The translations under genes were made by a program, and so were the position numbers. Positions 1-10,970 of a stretch of DNA of 64,000 bases are shown here, piece after piece. The DNA comes from an uncultured Bryobacteraceae bacterium (GTDB lineage Bacteria > Acidobacteriota > Terriglobia > Bryobacterales > Bryobacteraceae). Position 1 is the first letter of the stretch. Each line of letters opens with the position of its first letter. The DNA is taken from NCBI GenBank assembly GCA_938003835.1, contig CALKXJ010000006.1, forward strand, positions 124,001-188,000, in the 5' to 3' direction. The notes beneath the pieces are model-generated. The model was not told the DNA's origin, made no database searches, and saw nothing but the letters and a program-made list of their open reading frames with translations.

Positions 1-8
1 GAGACGCG

Positions 9-1103
9 ATGCAGACTGCGGGCGCCCCGGAGTTGATGGCTGAGGCGGAGAAGACTCTTCCGGCGCAGCGCCGCTTCCGGCCGACCCGGGCGATGTGGTT
101 CTACCTGGCCGCCGTGGGTGTGCTTTACGGAAGCGCCCTCCTGCTGCCGGCGCGCGAGGATCGCCAGGTGGAGGGCATCGCCGGCATCCTGTGGTCCGGC
201 TATCGGGAGGCTGCGGCGATGCTGGCGGAACTGTTGCCTTACTGGCTGGTGGGGATGCTCGCCGGCACCGCGCTGGTCGTCTTCCTCTCCTGGGACCAAC
301 TCAGCTCCAGGCTGGGCTCCGGAGGGCTGCGCGCCAGCCTGGTGGCGGCCTCCACCGGAGCGGTGGTGCCGATCTGCTCCTGCTCGGTGGTGCCTGTGTT
401 GGCGGGCATGATCGGCGCCGGTGTGCCGCTCGGGCCCGCAGTTGCGTTTCTGATCGCCGCCCCGATGCTGAACGCCCAGTCCGTCGTTCTTACCGCAGGA
501 GCACTCGGCTGGCAGTTGGCCGCGGCGCGGGTCGTGGCCACCTTCGCCATCGCGCTTGGCGTAGCAGGTCTGCTCGAAAGGTGGCAGAGCCGGCACGGCG
601 ATCCGGTCCGGCTTCTCCGCCTGCCGGCTGCGGCGGCGCAGGCAAAGGCTTGCAGCCGCTTGCCGTCCGGCCGGAAAATGCGGGCGGGCTGGCGCGACAA
701 ATGCGCCGAGCTGTTTGGCGCCACCCTGCGGCGGCTTATCGAGCTGAATGGCTATTTGCTTCTGGCGGTCGTGCTCGCCGCCGCCATTGAGACCTTCGTG
801 CCGGAGCGGTGGATCGCGACTGCGGTCGGCGGAAGTGGCGCGGCGAGCGTCGTGACGGCGGCGGCCCTGGCCATACCTGTCTACGTCTGCACCTATGCCG
901 AGGTCCCGACGGCGGTGGCTTTGGCGAGCAAAGGCATGGGGCCGGGCGCCGCGCTGGCGTACCTGCTGGGCGGCCCGGGTCTCTCGGCCGCTTCCATCGC
1001 CATGATCTCGGCTGTCTTTCGCCCGCGCGTCATCGCACTGTACGCCGCTTTAACCTTCACAGGGTGCGTCCTGGCGGGTTGGGTCTATAATCGGCTCGCG
1101 TGA
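9..1103 (+). CDS. Permease of the UPF0718/DUF318 (YraQ/ArsP-like) family
   Basis: This is a 364-residue polytopic membrane protein. The first half carries a Cys-Ser-Cys motif (C123, C125) following a Pro, then a Gly/Pro-rich helix ending in PMLN. The second half repeats that layout (VCTYAEVP ... GGPGLS). This duplicated pattern with a CSC motif is typical of UPF0718 permeases, which include ArsP and the SO_0444 Cu/Zn efflux type. The role is therefore probably metal or organoarsenical efflux at the inner membrane, but the substrate cannot be read from the sequence. The start is uncertain because the window begins only 8 bases upstream; an internal ATG at 36 is an alternative. The lipoprotein gene follows after 13 nt, suggesting co-transcription. 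Confidence 0.8.
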   Translation: MQTAGAPELMAEAEKTLPAQRRFRPTRAMWFYLAAVGVLYGSALLLPAREDRQVEGIAGILWSGYREAAAMLAELLPYWLVGMLAGTALVVFLSWDQLSSRLGSGGLRASLVAASTGAVVPICSCSVVPVLAGMIGAGVPLGPAVAFLIAAPMLNAQSVVLTAGALGWQLAAARVVATFAIALGVAGLLERWQSRHGDPVRLLRLPAAAAQAKACSRLPSGRKMRAGWRDKCAELFGATLRRLIELNGYLLLAVVLAAAIETFVPERWIATAVGGSGAASVVTAAALAIPVYVCTYAEVPTAVALASKGMGPGAALAYLLGGPGLSAASIAMISAVFRPRVIALYAALTFTGCVLAGWVYNRLA

Positions 1104-1116
1104 GAGGGCCACCCGG

Positions 1117-2364
1117 ATGGGAGCTTTCGTCGGCTTCGTGCGGAATCCGGGGAGAAGGCGTTCGCAGGTTTGGGCGTGGCCGGCTCTTGCCGTGACGCTG
1201 GCTGCGGCCGCGGGGATTCTCGGGTGCCACCGGCCGAGCGGCGTCGCGACTCAGACCCAGACCGAGGCCAGCCTACCCCAGCAGGGCTTGGAACGGCTCC
1301 CGGCCCGCCGGGACGCCGACGACGTCGGACGCTTCCTCGCCGGCCTGCCCGGACGTCCTGGCAGCCCCTTCCTGGAACTCGAGCAGGAGGCCCCCTGGCA
1401 GGCGCACCGCGCCGAGCTCGACAAGCGGTGGCGGCGAATCGAGGCCGGCGCCTTGCCGGCCTTGCGGGCCTTCTATCAGGAAGAGCTCCGCCCGCATGGC
1501 GTCGGCGCCGGTTGCGTCTTCTATCCCTTCAGCGGCCCGGATGTTCTGTTCGTCACCGCGCTGTTTCCGGAAAGCCCGACCTATATCCTGGTTGCCTTGG
1601 AGCCGCCCGGGTCCCTGCCGCGGGCGGAACAGATTCTCAAACGCGGCCTCGAGACGTATCTCGCCGGGGTTCGCGCGAGCGTCGAGTCGGAGCTGCATCG
1701 CAGTTTCTTCATCACGCGCGAGATGGATCGCCAGTTCCGGGGCCAGTTGACCGACGGTTTGCTCCCCGCCATCGTCCACCTGCTGGTTCGCACCGGCCAC
1801 ACGATCGAGGGCTATCGCCTGGTGCGGCTGGACGACGAGGGGCGTCTGGTGGCACGGTTACCGGATGAAGCTCCGCCAGCGGGCCGCCCTCCCAATCGCG
1901 GCCTGGAACTCGACTTCCGTCCGGAGCAGGAGGCGACCGTCCGCAAGCTGTTCTACTTTGCGGTGAACCTCTCGGATGCGCGCCTGAAGCGCAACGCGCC
2001 GTTTTTGCGGTTCCTGGCGGGTTTGGGGCGGCTGACCACGTATCTGAAGGCCACCTCTTACATGCCGCACCACCAGGATTTTTCGGTTCTCCGCGAGCAG
2101 GTGCTCGGGCTCAGCTCGGCGATCCTTCAGGACGACTCGGGCATCCCCTACCGCTTCTTCGACTCCGAGGTCTGGGAGATTCATCTCTACGGCCACTATG
2201 AACGCCCGTATGGCAGCTTCCGCTGGCTTCAGCAGCCGGACTTGCGCAAAGCCTACGCGAGCCAGGGCTCGAAACCTCTAGGCTTCCACCTCGGCTACGG
2301 CTTCGCCCGCATCCCTTCCAATCTGCTGCTTGCGGTGCGCCGCCAGGCGCAGGGAGCCCGCTGA
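1117..2364 (+). CDS. Hypothetical lipoprotein, 415 aa
   Basis: The N-terminus has a basic stretch (RRRSQ), a hydrophobic Ala-rich segment (about residues 19-35) and a lipobox-like ILGC at 34-37, so C37 is the likely lipidated residue. The mature part is soluble and charged, with no catalytic motif I recognise; a central hydrophobic stretch (DVLFVTALFPESPTYILVAL) looks like core beta-strands rather than a membrane span. It lies 13 nt behind the permease and converges with the sugar isomerase gene, whose stop is 15 nt away. Function unknown. Lipoprotein status rests on the motif alone. Confidence 0.75.
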   Translation: MGAFVGFVRNPGRRRSQVWAWPALAVTLAAAAGILGCHRPSGVATQTQTEASLPQQGLERLPARRDADDVGRFLAGLPGRPGSPFLELEQEAPWQAHRAELDKRWRRIEAGALPALRAFYQEELRPHGVGAGCVFYPFSGPDVLFVTALFPESPTYILVALEPPGSLPRAEQILKRGLETYLAGVRASVESELHRSFFITREMDRQFRGQLTDGLLPAIVHLLVRTGHTIEGYRLVRLDDEGRLVARLPDEAPPAGRPPNRGLELDFRPEQEATVRKLFYFAVNLSDARLKRNAPFLRFLAGLGRLTTYLKATSYMPHHQDFSVLREQVLGLSSAILQDDSGIPYRFFDSEVWEIHLYGHYERPYGSFRWLQQPDLRKAYASQGSKPLGFHLGYGFARIPSNLLLAVRRQAQGAR

Positions 2365-2379
2365 GCTGCCGCGCCGGGA

Positions 2380-3258
2380 TCACGTCCGCCGCGGCCGAGA
2401 GTATTTCGCGGCCACTTCTCTGAGCTTGGCGAGCAGGGGCGGCACCGCCCGAACGGCGTCGTCCTCCCCTTCGTATTCGAGCGCGAGGTAACCCTTGTAG
2501 CCGCCGTCGGCCAGCAGGCCGGTGATGCGATCCCAATCGGCTGCTTCGACGCGCCCCTGCTCGTCCCGCATATCGATCTTGTACTGGACATTGACCGCGT
2601 AGGGCACGCACAGCGCGATCTGCTCATAGAAGTTGCTGCGGAAGTTGCCGGTATCGAGGTTGATGCCGACCCAGGGGGAGTTCACCATGCGAACGATTTC
2701 GACGATGCGCTGGGCCCGCAGCGTGATGCCGCCGTGATTTTCAAGACCCAGGATCACGCCTTTCGACGAGGAGTAGTCGGCGGCGCGGCGGAGGATCTCG
2801 GCCACCCATCCGGCGGCTCGCTCTTCTGACTCACCTTTGGGCACATTGCCGCCAAAGACGCGGATATGACCGGCGCCGAGCAGCGCCGCGACATCGACCC
2901 AGCGTTTGATCTCCTCGACCTCCTTGGCGCGCAGCTCGGGCGTCGGCCGGCACATGTCGGTACGGATCGAGATGGCGTAAATCTCCACGCCGTTCTTGTA
3001 GGCCGCCAGGCGCAGCGGGAGCAGGAATTCCGGACCGGTGCTGGGAAACCAGTAAACAGTCAGGTCGAGCCCGTCGACGTCGCAATCTACGGCGAGGCGA
3101 ACCAGGTCCTGGTAGCTCATGGTGCCGGCTTTCAGCTCGCGGCGGAACGAGTAAGCGCAGATGGCGGTCTTCAGCCGCGCCCGCGCAGGGCCGGGCAAGG
3201 CGCCTGAGGGGAGCCCGAGAGCGGGCAGGGAGGCGAGAAGCGAGCGGCGTGTGATCAT
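2380..3258 (-). CDS. Exported sugar phosphate isomerase/epimerase-like TIM barrel
   Basis: This 292-residue protein has the usual length of the xylose-isomerase-like TIM barrel (AP_endonuc_2) superfamily. Likely metal-binding strands are visible: GLENHGG, GINLDTGNF and LALEYEGED supply the Glu/Asp residues seen in this family. The N-terminus (TRRSLLASLPALGLPSG) is Tat-like, so the enzyme is probably exported, as is common in Acidobacteria and Planctomycetes. Substrate is unknown; related proteins isomerise or epimerise ketoses. A TACAAT hexamer at 3266-3271 (minus strand) ends 7 nt before the ATG, leaving almost no leader. It is divergent from the lactate permease. Confidence 0.8.
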   Translation of the reverse strand: MITRRSLLASLPALGLPSGALPGPARARLKTAICAYSFRRELKAGTMSYQDLVRLAVDCDVDGLDLTVYWFPSTGPEFLLPLRLAAYKNGVEIYAISIRTDMCRPTPELRAKEVEEIKRWVDVAALLGAGHIRVFGGNVPKGESEERAAGWVAEILRRAADYSSSKGVILGLENHGGITLRAQRIVEIVRMVNSPWVGINLDTGNFRSNFYEQIALCVPYAVNVQYKIDMRDEQGRVEAADWDRITGLLADGGYKGYLALEYEGEDDAVRAVPPLLAKLREVAAKYSRPRRT

Positions 3259-3265
3259 ACCCGGT

Positions 3266-3271
3266 ATTGTA
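3266..3271 (-). promoter_or_regulatory. Candidate -10 box, probably leaderless, for the sugar isomerase gene
   Basis: Read on the minus strand the bases are TACAAT, 7 nt upstream of the ATG at 3258. A start site about 7 nt downstream of the hexamer would fall on the first base or two before the ATG. No convincing -35 is visible at 16-18 nt spacing. Confidence 0.35.
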
Positions 3272-3284
3272 GTTCCCGCTGCGG

Positions 3285-3311
3285 TTGACAGCGCGCCGCG
3301 GGTTTTACTAT
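3285..3311 (+). promoter_or_regulatory. Candidate sigma70-type promoter for the lactate permease gene
   Basis: There is a perfect TTGACA at 3285-3290 and TACTAT at 3306-3311, but the spacer is only 15 nt, shorter than the optimal 17. The -10 lies 15 nt before the ATG at 3327, and the Shine-Dalgarno-like AAGGA (3313-3317) begins directly after the -10. If this promoter is used the leader would be very short and would omit that site. Confidence 0.4.
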
Positions 3312-3326
3312 CAAGGACGTTCAGCC

Positions 3327-4940
3327 ATGTGGGAACACAACTACACTCCGCTGGCCGGGAGCTTGGGCGCTTCGGCTCTGGTGGCTGCGCTGCCGGTCTT
3401 CGTCCTGCTTGTTCTGCTCGGCGCTTTGCGCAAACCGGCGTGGGTGGCCGGTCTCTCCGGGCTTCTGGCGGCGGCCCTGGTGGCGGTGGCGGTCTACGGC
3501 ATGCCGTTCGGCTTGGTGGTACAGGCGGCGACCTTCGGCGCCGCCTTCGGGCTGTTCCCCATCGGCTGGATCGTCTTCTGGGCGATCGTGCTCTACCGGA
3601 TCACCATCATCACGGGTAAGTTCGAGGTGATCAAGGACTCGATTGGCAGCCTCACCGAGGACCGGCGGCTTCAGGCGCTGCTGATCGCCTTCTCCTTCGG
3701 CGCGTTCGTCGAGGGCGCCGCGGGTTTCGGCACCCCGGTCGCAGTAGCGGCGGCGATGCTGGCCGGCCTCGGCTTTTCGCCTTTTTACGCGGCCGGAATC
3801 TGCCTGCTGGCGAACACCGCTCCGGTTGCCTTCGGCTCGATCGGCATTCCTGTGGTAACGCTGGCGGCCATCACCGGGCTCGACCTCAACGCCCTGAGCG
3901 GAGCGGTGGGCCGGATCTGCGCGCCGGTGTCGCTATGGATTCCGAGCTATCTGGTCCTGGTGATGGGCGGCTGGAGAGGCTTCCGCGGAGTCGTTCCGGC
4001 AGCGCTGGCCTGCGGGGCGAGCTTTGCTAGCGTTCAGTACTTGGTCTCGAACTACCTGGGCCCGTATCTGACCGACATCCTGAGTTCGCTGGCGGCGATC
4101 GGGACTCTGGTGGTGCTGCTCAAGCTCTGGCGGCCGTCGGATACCTTCGTGCTCGAAGGGGAGCGCCCGGACCATCCCGCTCCCAAACGCCACCCCTGGC
4201 GCGAGGTGCTGCACGCTTGGTCGCCGTACTATCTGCTGGTCGTGATGGTGCTCTTGTGGTCGCAGCCGGCCATCAAGAAGCTGCTCGATTCGGTCTCGAT
4301 CCCGATCTTCTGGCCGGGCCTGCACAATCTGGTGCAGCGACTGCCGCCGCTGGTTGCTGATCCGTCCCCCTATCCTGCCGTTTACAACTTCAACTGGCTT
4401 TCGGCGGCGGGCACGGCCTGTTTGATCGCCTGTGTGCTGTCAGCCTTTGTGCTTCGCGTACCGGCCGCACAGGCCTGGGAAGCGTTCCGCACCACGGCGC
4501 GGCAACTGGCCCTACCGCTGGTGACCATCGCGGCCGTGCTCGGCCTGGCCTTCCTGATGAACTACTCCGGGGCGACGGTGACGTTAGGGCTGGCCTTCGG
4601 CGCCACCGGCGTGCTGTTTCCCTACTTCAGCGCGATGCTCGGCTGGTTGGGGGTGTTCCTCACGGGCAGCGACACCTCCTCCAACGCGCTGTTCGGCAAC
4701 CTACAGGTGGTGACGGCCAATCACCTCGGGCTCGATCCCGTGCTGATGGCGGCATCCAACTCGAGCGGCGGCGTCATGGGCAAGATGATCAGCCTCCAGA
4801 GCATCGCCGTGGCCGCCGCCGCGACGGGCATGAAGACCAGCGAAGAGTCACGCCTATTCCGCTTCACGCTCCGGCACAGCATCTTCCTGGGCTCGGTGAT
4901 CGGCCTGGTGGTGGTGATCTACGCCTACGTCTGGCCGTAG
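3327..4940 (+). CDS. lctP: L-lactate permease (LctP family)
   Basis: This 537-residue integral membrane protein is close to the usual length of LctP/LldP permeases (about 530-560). It has many hydrophobic helices and the family-typical loop GAAGFGTPVAVAAAM, plus TGSDTSSNALFGNLQ near the C-terminus. It should import L-lactate, and probably glycolate, with protons across the inner membrane. I chose the ATG at 3327 over an upstream in-frame start at 3285 because AAGGA lies 9 nt before it and the protein then begins, as in the family, just before the first helix. No lactate dehydrogenase gene is adjacent. Confidence 0.88.
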   Translation: MWEHNYTPLAGSLGASALVAALPVFVLLVLLGALRKPAWVAGLSGLLAAALVAVAVYGMPFGLVVQAATFGAAFGLFPIGWIVFWAIVLYRITIITGKFEVIKDSIGSLTEDRRLQALLIAFSFGAFVEGAAGFGTPVAVAAAMLAGLGFSPFYAAGICLLANTAPVAFGSIGIPVVTLAAITGLDLNALSGAVGRICAPVSLWIPSYLVLVMGGWRGFRGVVPAALACGASFASVQYLVSNYLGPYLTDILSSLAAIGTLVVLLKLWRPSDTFVLEGERPDHPAPKRHPWREVLHAWSPYYLLVVMVLLWSQPAIKKLLDSVSIPIFWPGLHNLVQRLPPLVADPSPYPAVYNFNWLSAAGTACLIACVLSAFVLRVPAAQAWEAFRTTARQLALPLVTIAAVLGLAFLMNYSGATVTLGLAFGATGVLFPYFSAMLGWLGVFLTGSDTSSNALFGNLQVVTANHLGLDPVLMAASNSSGGVMGKMISLQSIAVAAAATGMKTSEESRLFRFTLRHSIFLGSVIGLVVVIYAYVWP

Positions 4941-4953
4941 GCGCCCGGGCGAA

Positions 4954-6305
<1,352 letters not shown>

Positions 6306-6309
<4 letters not shown>

Positions 6310-8399
6310 AGGCCGGCGGCGGCGCTGACGGTTTCGGCGGGCGCTCCGGCCTGGGCCGGGATCTCGATGACGAAACGCGCCCCGGCAGGCTGGTTGTCCT
6401 CGACCCGGATCTGGGCGCCATGCTCGGCCACAATCTGGCTGACGATCGCCAGCCCGAGACCCGTGCCCCGCCCTTTGGTGGAGAAGTACGGCAGGAAGAG
6501 TTTTTCCTTTTCGGCGAGCGTGACGCCGCAGCCGGTGTCGGCGACAATCAGTTCCACCGTGTCCGGACCGGCGGCGCGGGTGCCGACATAGAGCCGCCGG
6601 GTGAGCGAATCGCGCATCGCCTCGGCCGAGTTGTCGATCAGGTTCACCAAAACACGCTTGAACTGCTCGCGGTCGATCCAGACCAGCGGCAGATCGGCGG
6701 CGAGGTCTTTGATCACCTCGATGCCCTCCAGGCGGCCGGTGAAGACCGCCAGGGCGCTCTCGACCACCTCGTTGATCGAGGCGGGACTGCGGCGCGCCGA
6801 GGGGAAGCGCGCGAACTCGGCAAACTCGTCCACCAGGCTCCGCACCGATTCGATTTCCTGCGTGATGATGGCGACGCTCTCCCTCATGCTGGCGATCATC
6901 TCCGGCGAAGGCGGCGCCGAGGCCCGGGCGGCCCGCTCCAGCTGGCGCAGGATCCGCTCCGCCGAAAGCGTGATCGGCGTCATCGGGTTCTTGAGCTCAT
7001 GGGCGACGCGGCGGGCCACTTCCCGCCAGGCGGCGGCCTTCTGCGCGAGCAGCAGGTCCGTCGTGTCTTCGATGACCACGACAAAGCCCGAGCCGGGTCG
7101 CTCCTCCAGGGCGGAAACCGTCACCGCCAGATGGAGCTGCTTGCCGTTCTGGGCGACCTCGAACTGCCGGGAGGCCACGCCGATGCGCCGGGCGCGGTTC
7201 ATCAGGTAGCGGACCTCGCCGCCGTCCTCGCCCGGGAACAGGTCCTCGATGCGGCGAGCCTGGCCGACGCGTTCGGCCTCGAGGATCCGACCCAGGGCGC
7301 GGTTGGCCGTCAGGATCGTCCCGTCGGCGGCGAGCGAGACCACGCCGGTGGGAATGTTCTCCAGGATGGCCTCGATGAAGCGCCTCCGGCTCTCGAGCTC
7401 CCGCGCGTTCACCTGCAAGTCGCGCGTCATGTCATTGAAGGCCCGCACCAGGCTCGCCAGCTCGTCGGTGGCCTGCACGCGAACGCGATAGGCGAGATTG
7501 CCCTGGCGCACCTGGCCTGCCGCCTTGAGCAGGGCCGAGACGGGAACGATGATGAGCCGGGCCAGAAACAGAGCGATCCAGGTGGCCACGAACAGGATGA
7601 ACAGCGTGATAAGGCCGAGCAGCATGAGGTAAATGCGCCGGGTGGCTTTGCGGCTTGCCGCCAGCCGGTCGTATTCGGCGATGTGGCGGAGAATCTCCTG
7701 CTGTTTGGCGGCCAGCTCCATGGGCATGCGCGTGCTGAGCACCAGAAGCGTGTCGGCGGAAAGGGGCAGGCGCACGTCGAAGATCTTGCCGGGCGGTTGC
7801 TCGTGGGGCGGCAGTGCGCAGACGGGCAAGCGCATGCCGGCTCGCACCAGGTGCACATCGAGCAGGTCATGCTCCCGGCAGAGCTCATCGAAGGCGCTCA
7901 GGGAGCGCTGGCCGGTTTCGAGATAGCGTTCGATCTCCGGGAGCCTCGCCAGCCACCGGGCTTGCGCCTCCGCTCGCAGGCGGGTTTCCCGCTCGAAGGC
8001 GTCGCTCACTTCGCCGAGTTCGAGCCGCACGTTCATGGCCGGCCGGCTGAACCATTTCTCCAGGTTCCGGTTCAGCACCGAAATGCTGAAGAGCACCATG
8101 AAAAAGACCGGCAGGAAGGTGAGCGCCAGCGCCCCGATCACCATCTTGGTCTTGATGCCGGTGGATTCGCGGTTGCTCTGCCGCTCGATGTAGAGCTTGA
8201 CGGCGGTCCGGAACAGCATGAAGCCGAGCGCCACCGTAAGCAGGAAAATGATGGTGGAAACGGCCCAGAACAGGTAAGTCTGCTCGATGCTCGCCGGCGC
8301 GTAATCGCCGAAGGTGAATGAGCCCTGCCAGACCAGCAGGGTTACGGAAACCAGAAAGACGACGGCCCCCAGAATGTGCCAGATTCGTTTCTTCCGCAA
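6306..8399 (-). CDS. ntrY: NtrY-type membrane sensor histidine kinase
   Basis: This 697-residue kinase has hydrophobic segments near 8-26, 42-64, 86-108 and 255-283, a periplasmic region between the third and fourth, a HAMP linker (about 281-335) and a PAS domain (about 342-450). The HisKA phosphoacceptor is H467 in VAHELKNP, and a HATPase domain contains the G boxes ADTGCGV and GTGLGLAI. Three N-terminal helices followed by an extracytoplasmic sensor region match NtrY. The start codon is TTG at 8399, preceded by an AGG-containing site. It should phosphorylate the downstream NtrX. A PilZ gene lies 58 nt upstream on the same strand, so signals may be linked. Confidence 0.88.
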
Positions 8400-8416
8400 C
8401 GCCCGGCCTCACCCCG

Positions 8417-8422
8417 ATTATA
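8417..8422 (-). promoter_or_regulatory. Candidate -10 box (TATAAT) for ntrYX
   Basis: Read on the minus strand this is a perfect TATAAT, 17 nt before the TTG start of ntrY and between pilZ and ntrY. No -35 match is present at 16-18 nt. It suggests ntrYX can be transcribed independently of pilZ with an approximately 11-nt leader. Confidence 0.35.
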
Positions 8423-8457
8423 GGACACGGTGTTGTGAGCCCCGGCCGGCGCGGGGT

Positions 8458-8838
8458 TCAGCAGGGTCTCACTTCAGCGAACATTCCGGCGCGGGCCGTG
8501 CGGAACTCGTGCTGCTGGATCTCGACCGCTGCCCGGCCGGGTTCGACGCGGACAACGCGACCGCGAGCAACGAGTTGCAAGGCGCAATCATCGTTTAGTT
8601 GCTCGGGCCAACTGACGCTAAGCTCGATTCGGCGGCCAGGCACAAGATCATGGTCAGTGGTGAAGAGGATCCCGCTGCTCGAGATGTTAATGGTCCTGCC
8701 CCGTCCAGGCTCCTGAATGCCTTGCCGGTTGAAGGTCTTGAAGCGGACAGCGCGTTCGATGGGATAGCGTCGTGCAGAACGGCGTTCTGGCCCTGGCACT
8801 TTGTTCTCCTCCCGGTTCTTTCGATTTTGGCTCTTCAT
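8458..8838 (-). CDS. PilZ domain protein
   Basis: This 126-residue protein is a single PilZ domain. The arginine motif (ERRSARRYP, residues 18-25) and the second motif NISSSG (51-56, Asn replacing the common Asp) are the cyclic-di-GMP contact sites of the family, so c-di-GMP binding is plausible. The start at 8838 has a GGGAG site directly upstream; an in-frame start at 8901 would add 21 residues without a domain. It precedes ntrY on the same strand by 58 nt. The output partner is unknown. Confidence 0.82.
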   Translation of the reverse strand: MKSQNRKNREENKVPGPERRSARRYPIERAVRFKTFNRQGIQEPGRGRTINISSSGILFTTDHDLVPGRRIELSVSWPEQLNDDCALQLVARGRVVRVEPGRAAVEIQQHEFRTARAGMFAEVRPC

Positions 8839-8990
8839 GGCTCCCGATGTCAATCCCAATTTGCAGCCCGCGGCTGCGAAGGACAATCCAACGCGGGTCA
8901 CATTTTCGGGCGGTACGGCGGGGTTGTGGGGGAGGTAACGCCGGAAATATTTGGTACTAGAGCCGGCAGACTAGAGACCAGCGCCCGGCT

Positions 8991-10958
8991 TCACGGCGAG
9001 ACGGGCTGAGACTGTGCCTGGCGCCAGGCCTGGAAGATCAATACCGGCCACAGCAGCCCCGCCCAGTCGCACTCGCCGCGCAGGTGCTGATCCCATACGG
9101 CGCGGATCGGCGCCGGATCGAGCAAGCCCTCGCTTTTGAGCCGAGCCGGCCGGATCAATTCCTCGGCCCATTCCCGGAGCGGGCCGCGAATCCAGATTCC
9201 GACCGGCAGGGCGAAGCCGGCTTTCGGCCGCTCCACAAGCTCCCGCGGCACGTAGTGGTACAGAAGCTGCCGGAGGATCCATTTGCCCTGGCCGTGCCGG
9301 ATCTTCATTCCGAGCGGCAGGCGCCAGGCCAGCTCCGCGACCCGGTAATCCAGGAGCGGGCAGCGCGCCTCGAGACTCACCGCCATGCTGGCGCGGTCCA
9401 CCTTCACCAGAATGTCGTCGGGCAAATAGGAGAGTAGATCCAGGTACATCATCCGCTCGGCGAAACCGGGAAGCGCGGCCCGGCGTTCGGGATCGCGGAA
9501 CGCGGTGGGGGGCTCCTCGATCCCGGTCAGGGGCGTCATGGGCGGCTGCCAGTGTGAGATCAAGGAGCAGTAGATGGCCTCTTCGGAGTCCTGTTCGAGT
9601 GCCGCGGCAAGGCGGTGAAGGCGCAGTCCGGCGCACGGTCGTCGACCGGCCTCGGAGAGCAGAGGTGCCAGCCGCGCGAAGACGCCGTCCCAAGCTTCGG
9701 GCGACAGCGCCCGGGCAGCGGCCGCCATCAACCGGCGGACGCCCAAGGGCAGCCTGCCGTAGCGTCGCCAGAACCGCAGGTTGCTCAGATACGCCGCATA
9801 TCCCCCGAACAGCTCATCGCCGCCGTCGCCCGACAAGGAGACGGTGACGCGACTCCGGGCCAGCTTCGAGACCAGAAAGGTCGGAATCTGGGAGTCGTCG
9901 GCGAAAGGCTCGTCGTAGATCTCCGCTAGCGATGGGATGACATCCCGGGCTTCGGCGGGGCTGACGTAGAGCTCGGTGTGATCGGTGCCCAGGTGGGCCG
10001 CGACGGCGCGCGCGTGAGCCGCTTCATCGAACCCCTCTTCGCGAAAGCCGATCGAGAAGGTCATCACCGGCCGGCTGCTCTGCGCCTGCATCAGAGCAAC
10101 CACCAGGGAAGAGTCGATTCCACCGGAGAGGAAGGCGCCGAGGGGTACGTCGGCGATCATCCTCAGCCTCACAGCGTCCCGGATCAGAGCATCGAGCCGT
10201 TCGAGCGCCTCGGCTGGCTCTTCGACCGGGTGTTGAATGCCTCCCTCGGCGACGAGCCTGTGCGACCAGTACGCGACCGGCGAGGGGGCTTGACCAGGGG
10301 CGGCATCTCCGAGCGCCAGGAACGTCGCGGGCCGGAGAGATCGGATCCCGCGATAGATCGAATAGGGGTGGGGGATGTAGTTGTGCCGCAGAAACAGCGC
10401 CAAGGCTCCGGGGTCGATCTCTGCCCGGAAGGCCGGGTGGGCGCGGAGCGCCTTGAGCTCGCTGCCGAACAGGAAGACGTTGCCAGCCCAGCCGTAGTAA
10501 AGTGGCTTCTTGCCGACCCGGTCCCGGGCCAGGTACAAAGTCCGGCTCGGCCGGTGCCAGGCGGCGAAGGCGAACATGCCGTTAAAGCGCTTGAGCGACG
10601 CCTCCAGGCCCCACTCCTCGAAGGCCGCCAGCATCACCTCCGTGTCGGAGTGGCCCCGGAAGCGGTGGCCGCGGCCCTCGAGCTCGGCGCGCAGTTCGGC
10701 AAAGTTGTAGATCTCGCCGTTGTAGACGACGATCCACTGGCCCGAGGCCGACGTCATCGGCTGCCGGCCCAAAGCAGACAAGTCCAGGATGGCCAGGCGC
10801 CGGTGGGCGAGCGCGATCCCAGCCGCCGCATCGACCCAGACGCCGGAGTCGTCCGGGCCGCGGTGCCTGAGGGTGTCGACCATCCGGGCGGCGAGCGCCG
10901 CCATCGCCGCCGGCTCAGGCCTCGGACCGCGATCCAGAAACCCGGCCAGCCCGCACAT
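8991..10958 (-). CDS. asnB: Asparagine synthase (glutamine-hydrolysing)
   Basis: This 655-residue protein starts MCGLAGF, so C2 becomes the N-terminal nucleophile of the class II glutaminase domain (about 1-215). The synthetase domain has the PP-loop SGGIDSSL and the downstream SGDGGDELFGGY motif. It converts aspartate and glutamine to asparagine with ATP. Length fits AsnB, including the asparagine synthetase paralogues found in capsule or exopolysaccharide clusters, so a role in a modified polysaccharide cannot be excluded. The PLP-enzyme gene ends 12 nt upstream, which suggests co-transcription. Confidence 0.9.
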   Translation of the reverse strand: MCGLAGFLDRGPRPEPAAMAALAARMVDTLRHRGPDDSGVWVDAAAGIALAHRRLAILDLSALGRQPMTSASGQWIVVYNGEIYNFAELRAELEGRGHRFRGHSDTEVMLAAFEEWGLEASLKRFNGMFAFAAWHRPSRTLYLARDRVGKKPLYYGWAGNVFLFGSELKALRAHPAFRAEIDPGALALFLRHNYIPHPYSIYRGIRSLRPATFLALGDAAPGQAPSPVAYWSHRLVAEGGIQHPVEEPAEALERLDALIRDAVRLRMIADVPLGAFLSGGIDSSLVVALMQAQSSRPVMTFSIGFREEGFDEAAHARAVAAHLGTDHTELYVSPAEARDVIPSLAEIYDEPFADDSQIPTFLVSKLARSRVTVSLSGDGGDELFGGYAAYLSNLRFWRRYGRLPLGVRRLMAAAARALSPEAWDGVFARLAPLLSEAGRRPCAGLRLHRLAAALEQDSEEAIYCSLISHWQPPMTPLTGIEEPPTAFRDPERRAALPGFAERMMYLDLLSYLPDDILVKVDRASMAVSLEARCPLLDYRVAELAWRLPLGMKIRHGQGKWILRQLLYHYVPRELVERPKAGFALPVGIWIRGPLREWAEELIRPARLKSEGLLDPAPIRAVWDQHLRGECDWAGLLWPVLIFQAWRQAQSQPVSP

Positions 10959-10970
10959 CAGTTCACCGGA

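Noticed and set aside
6420-8321. Long plus-strand reading frame antisense to ntrY (633 residues) and similar antisense frames such as 42369-45593 and 13753-15414
   Set aside because: They are shadows of GC-rich coding on the other strand: Arg/Gly/Asp-rich translations without recognisable domains, while the opposite strand has clear families. Only the 3' part of 42369-45593 (from 45288) is a real gene.
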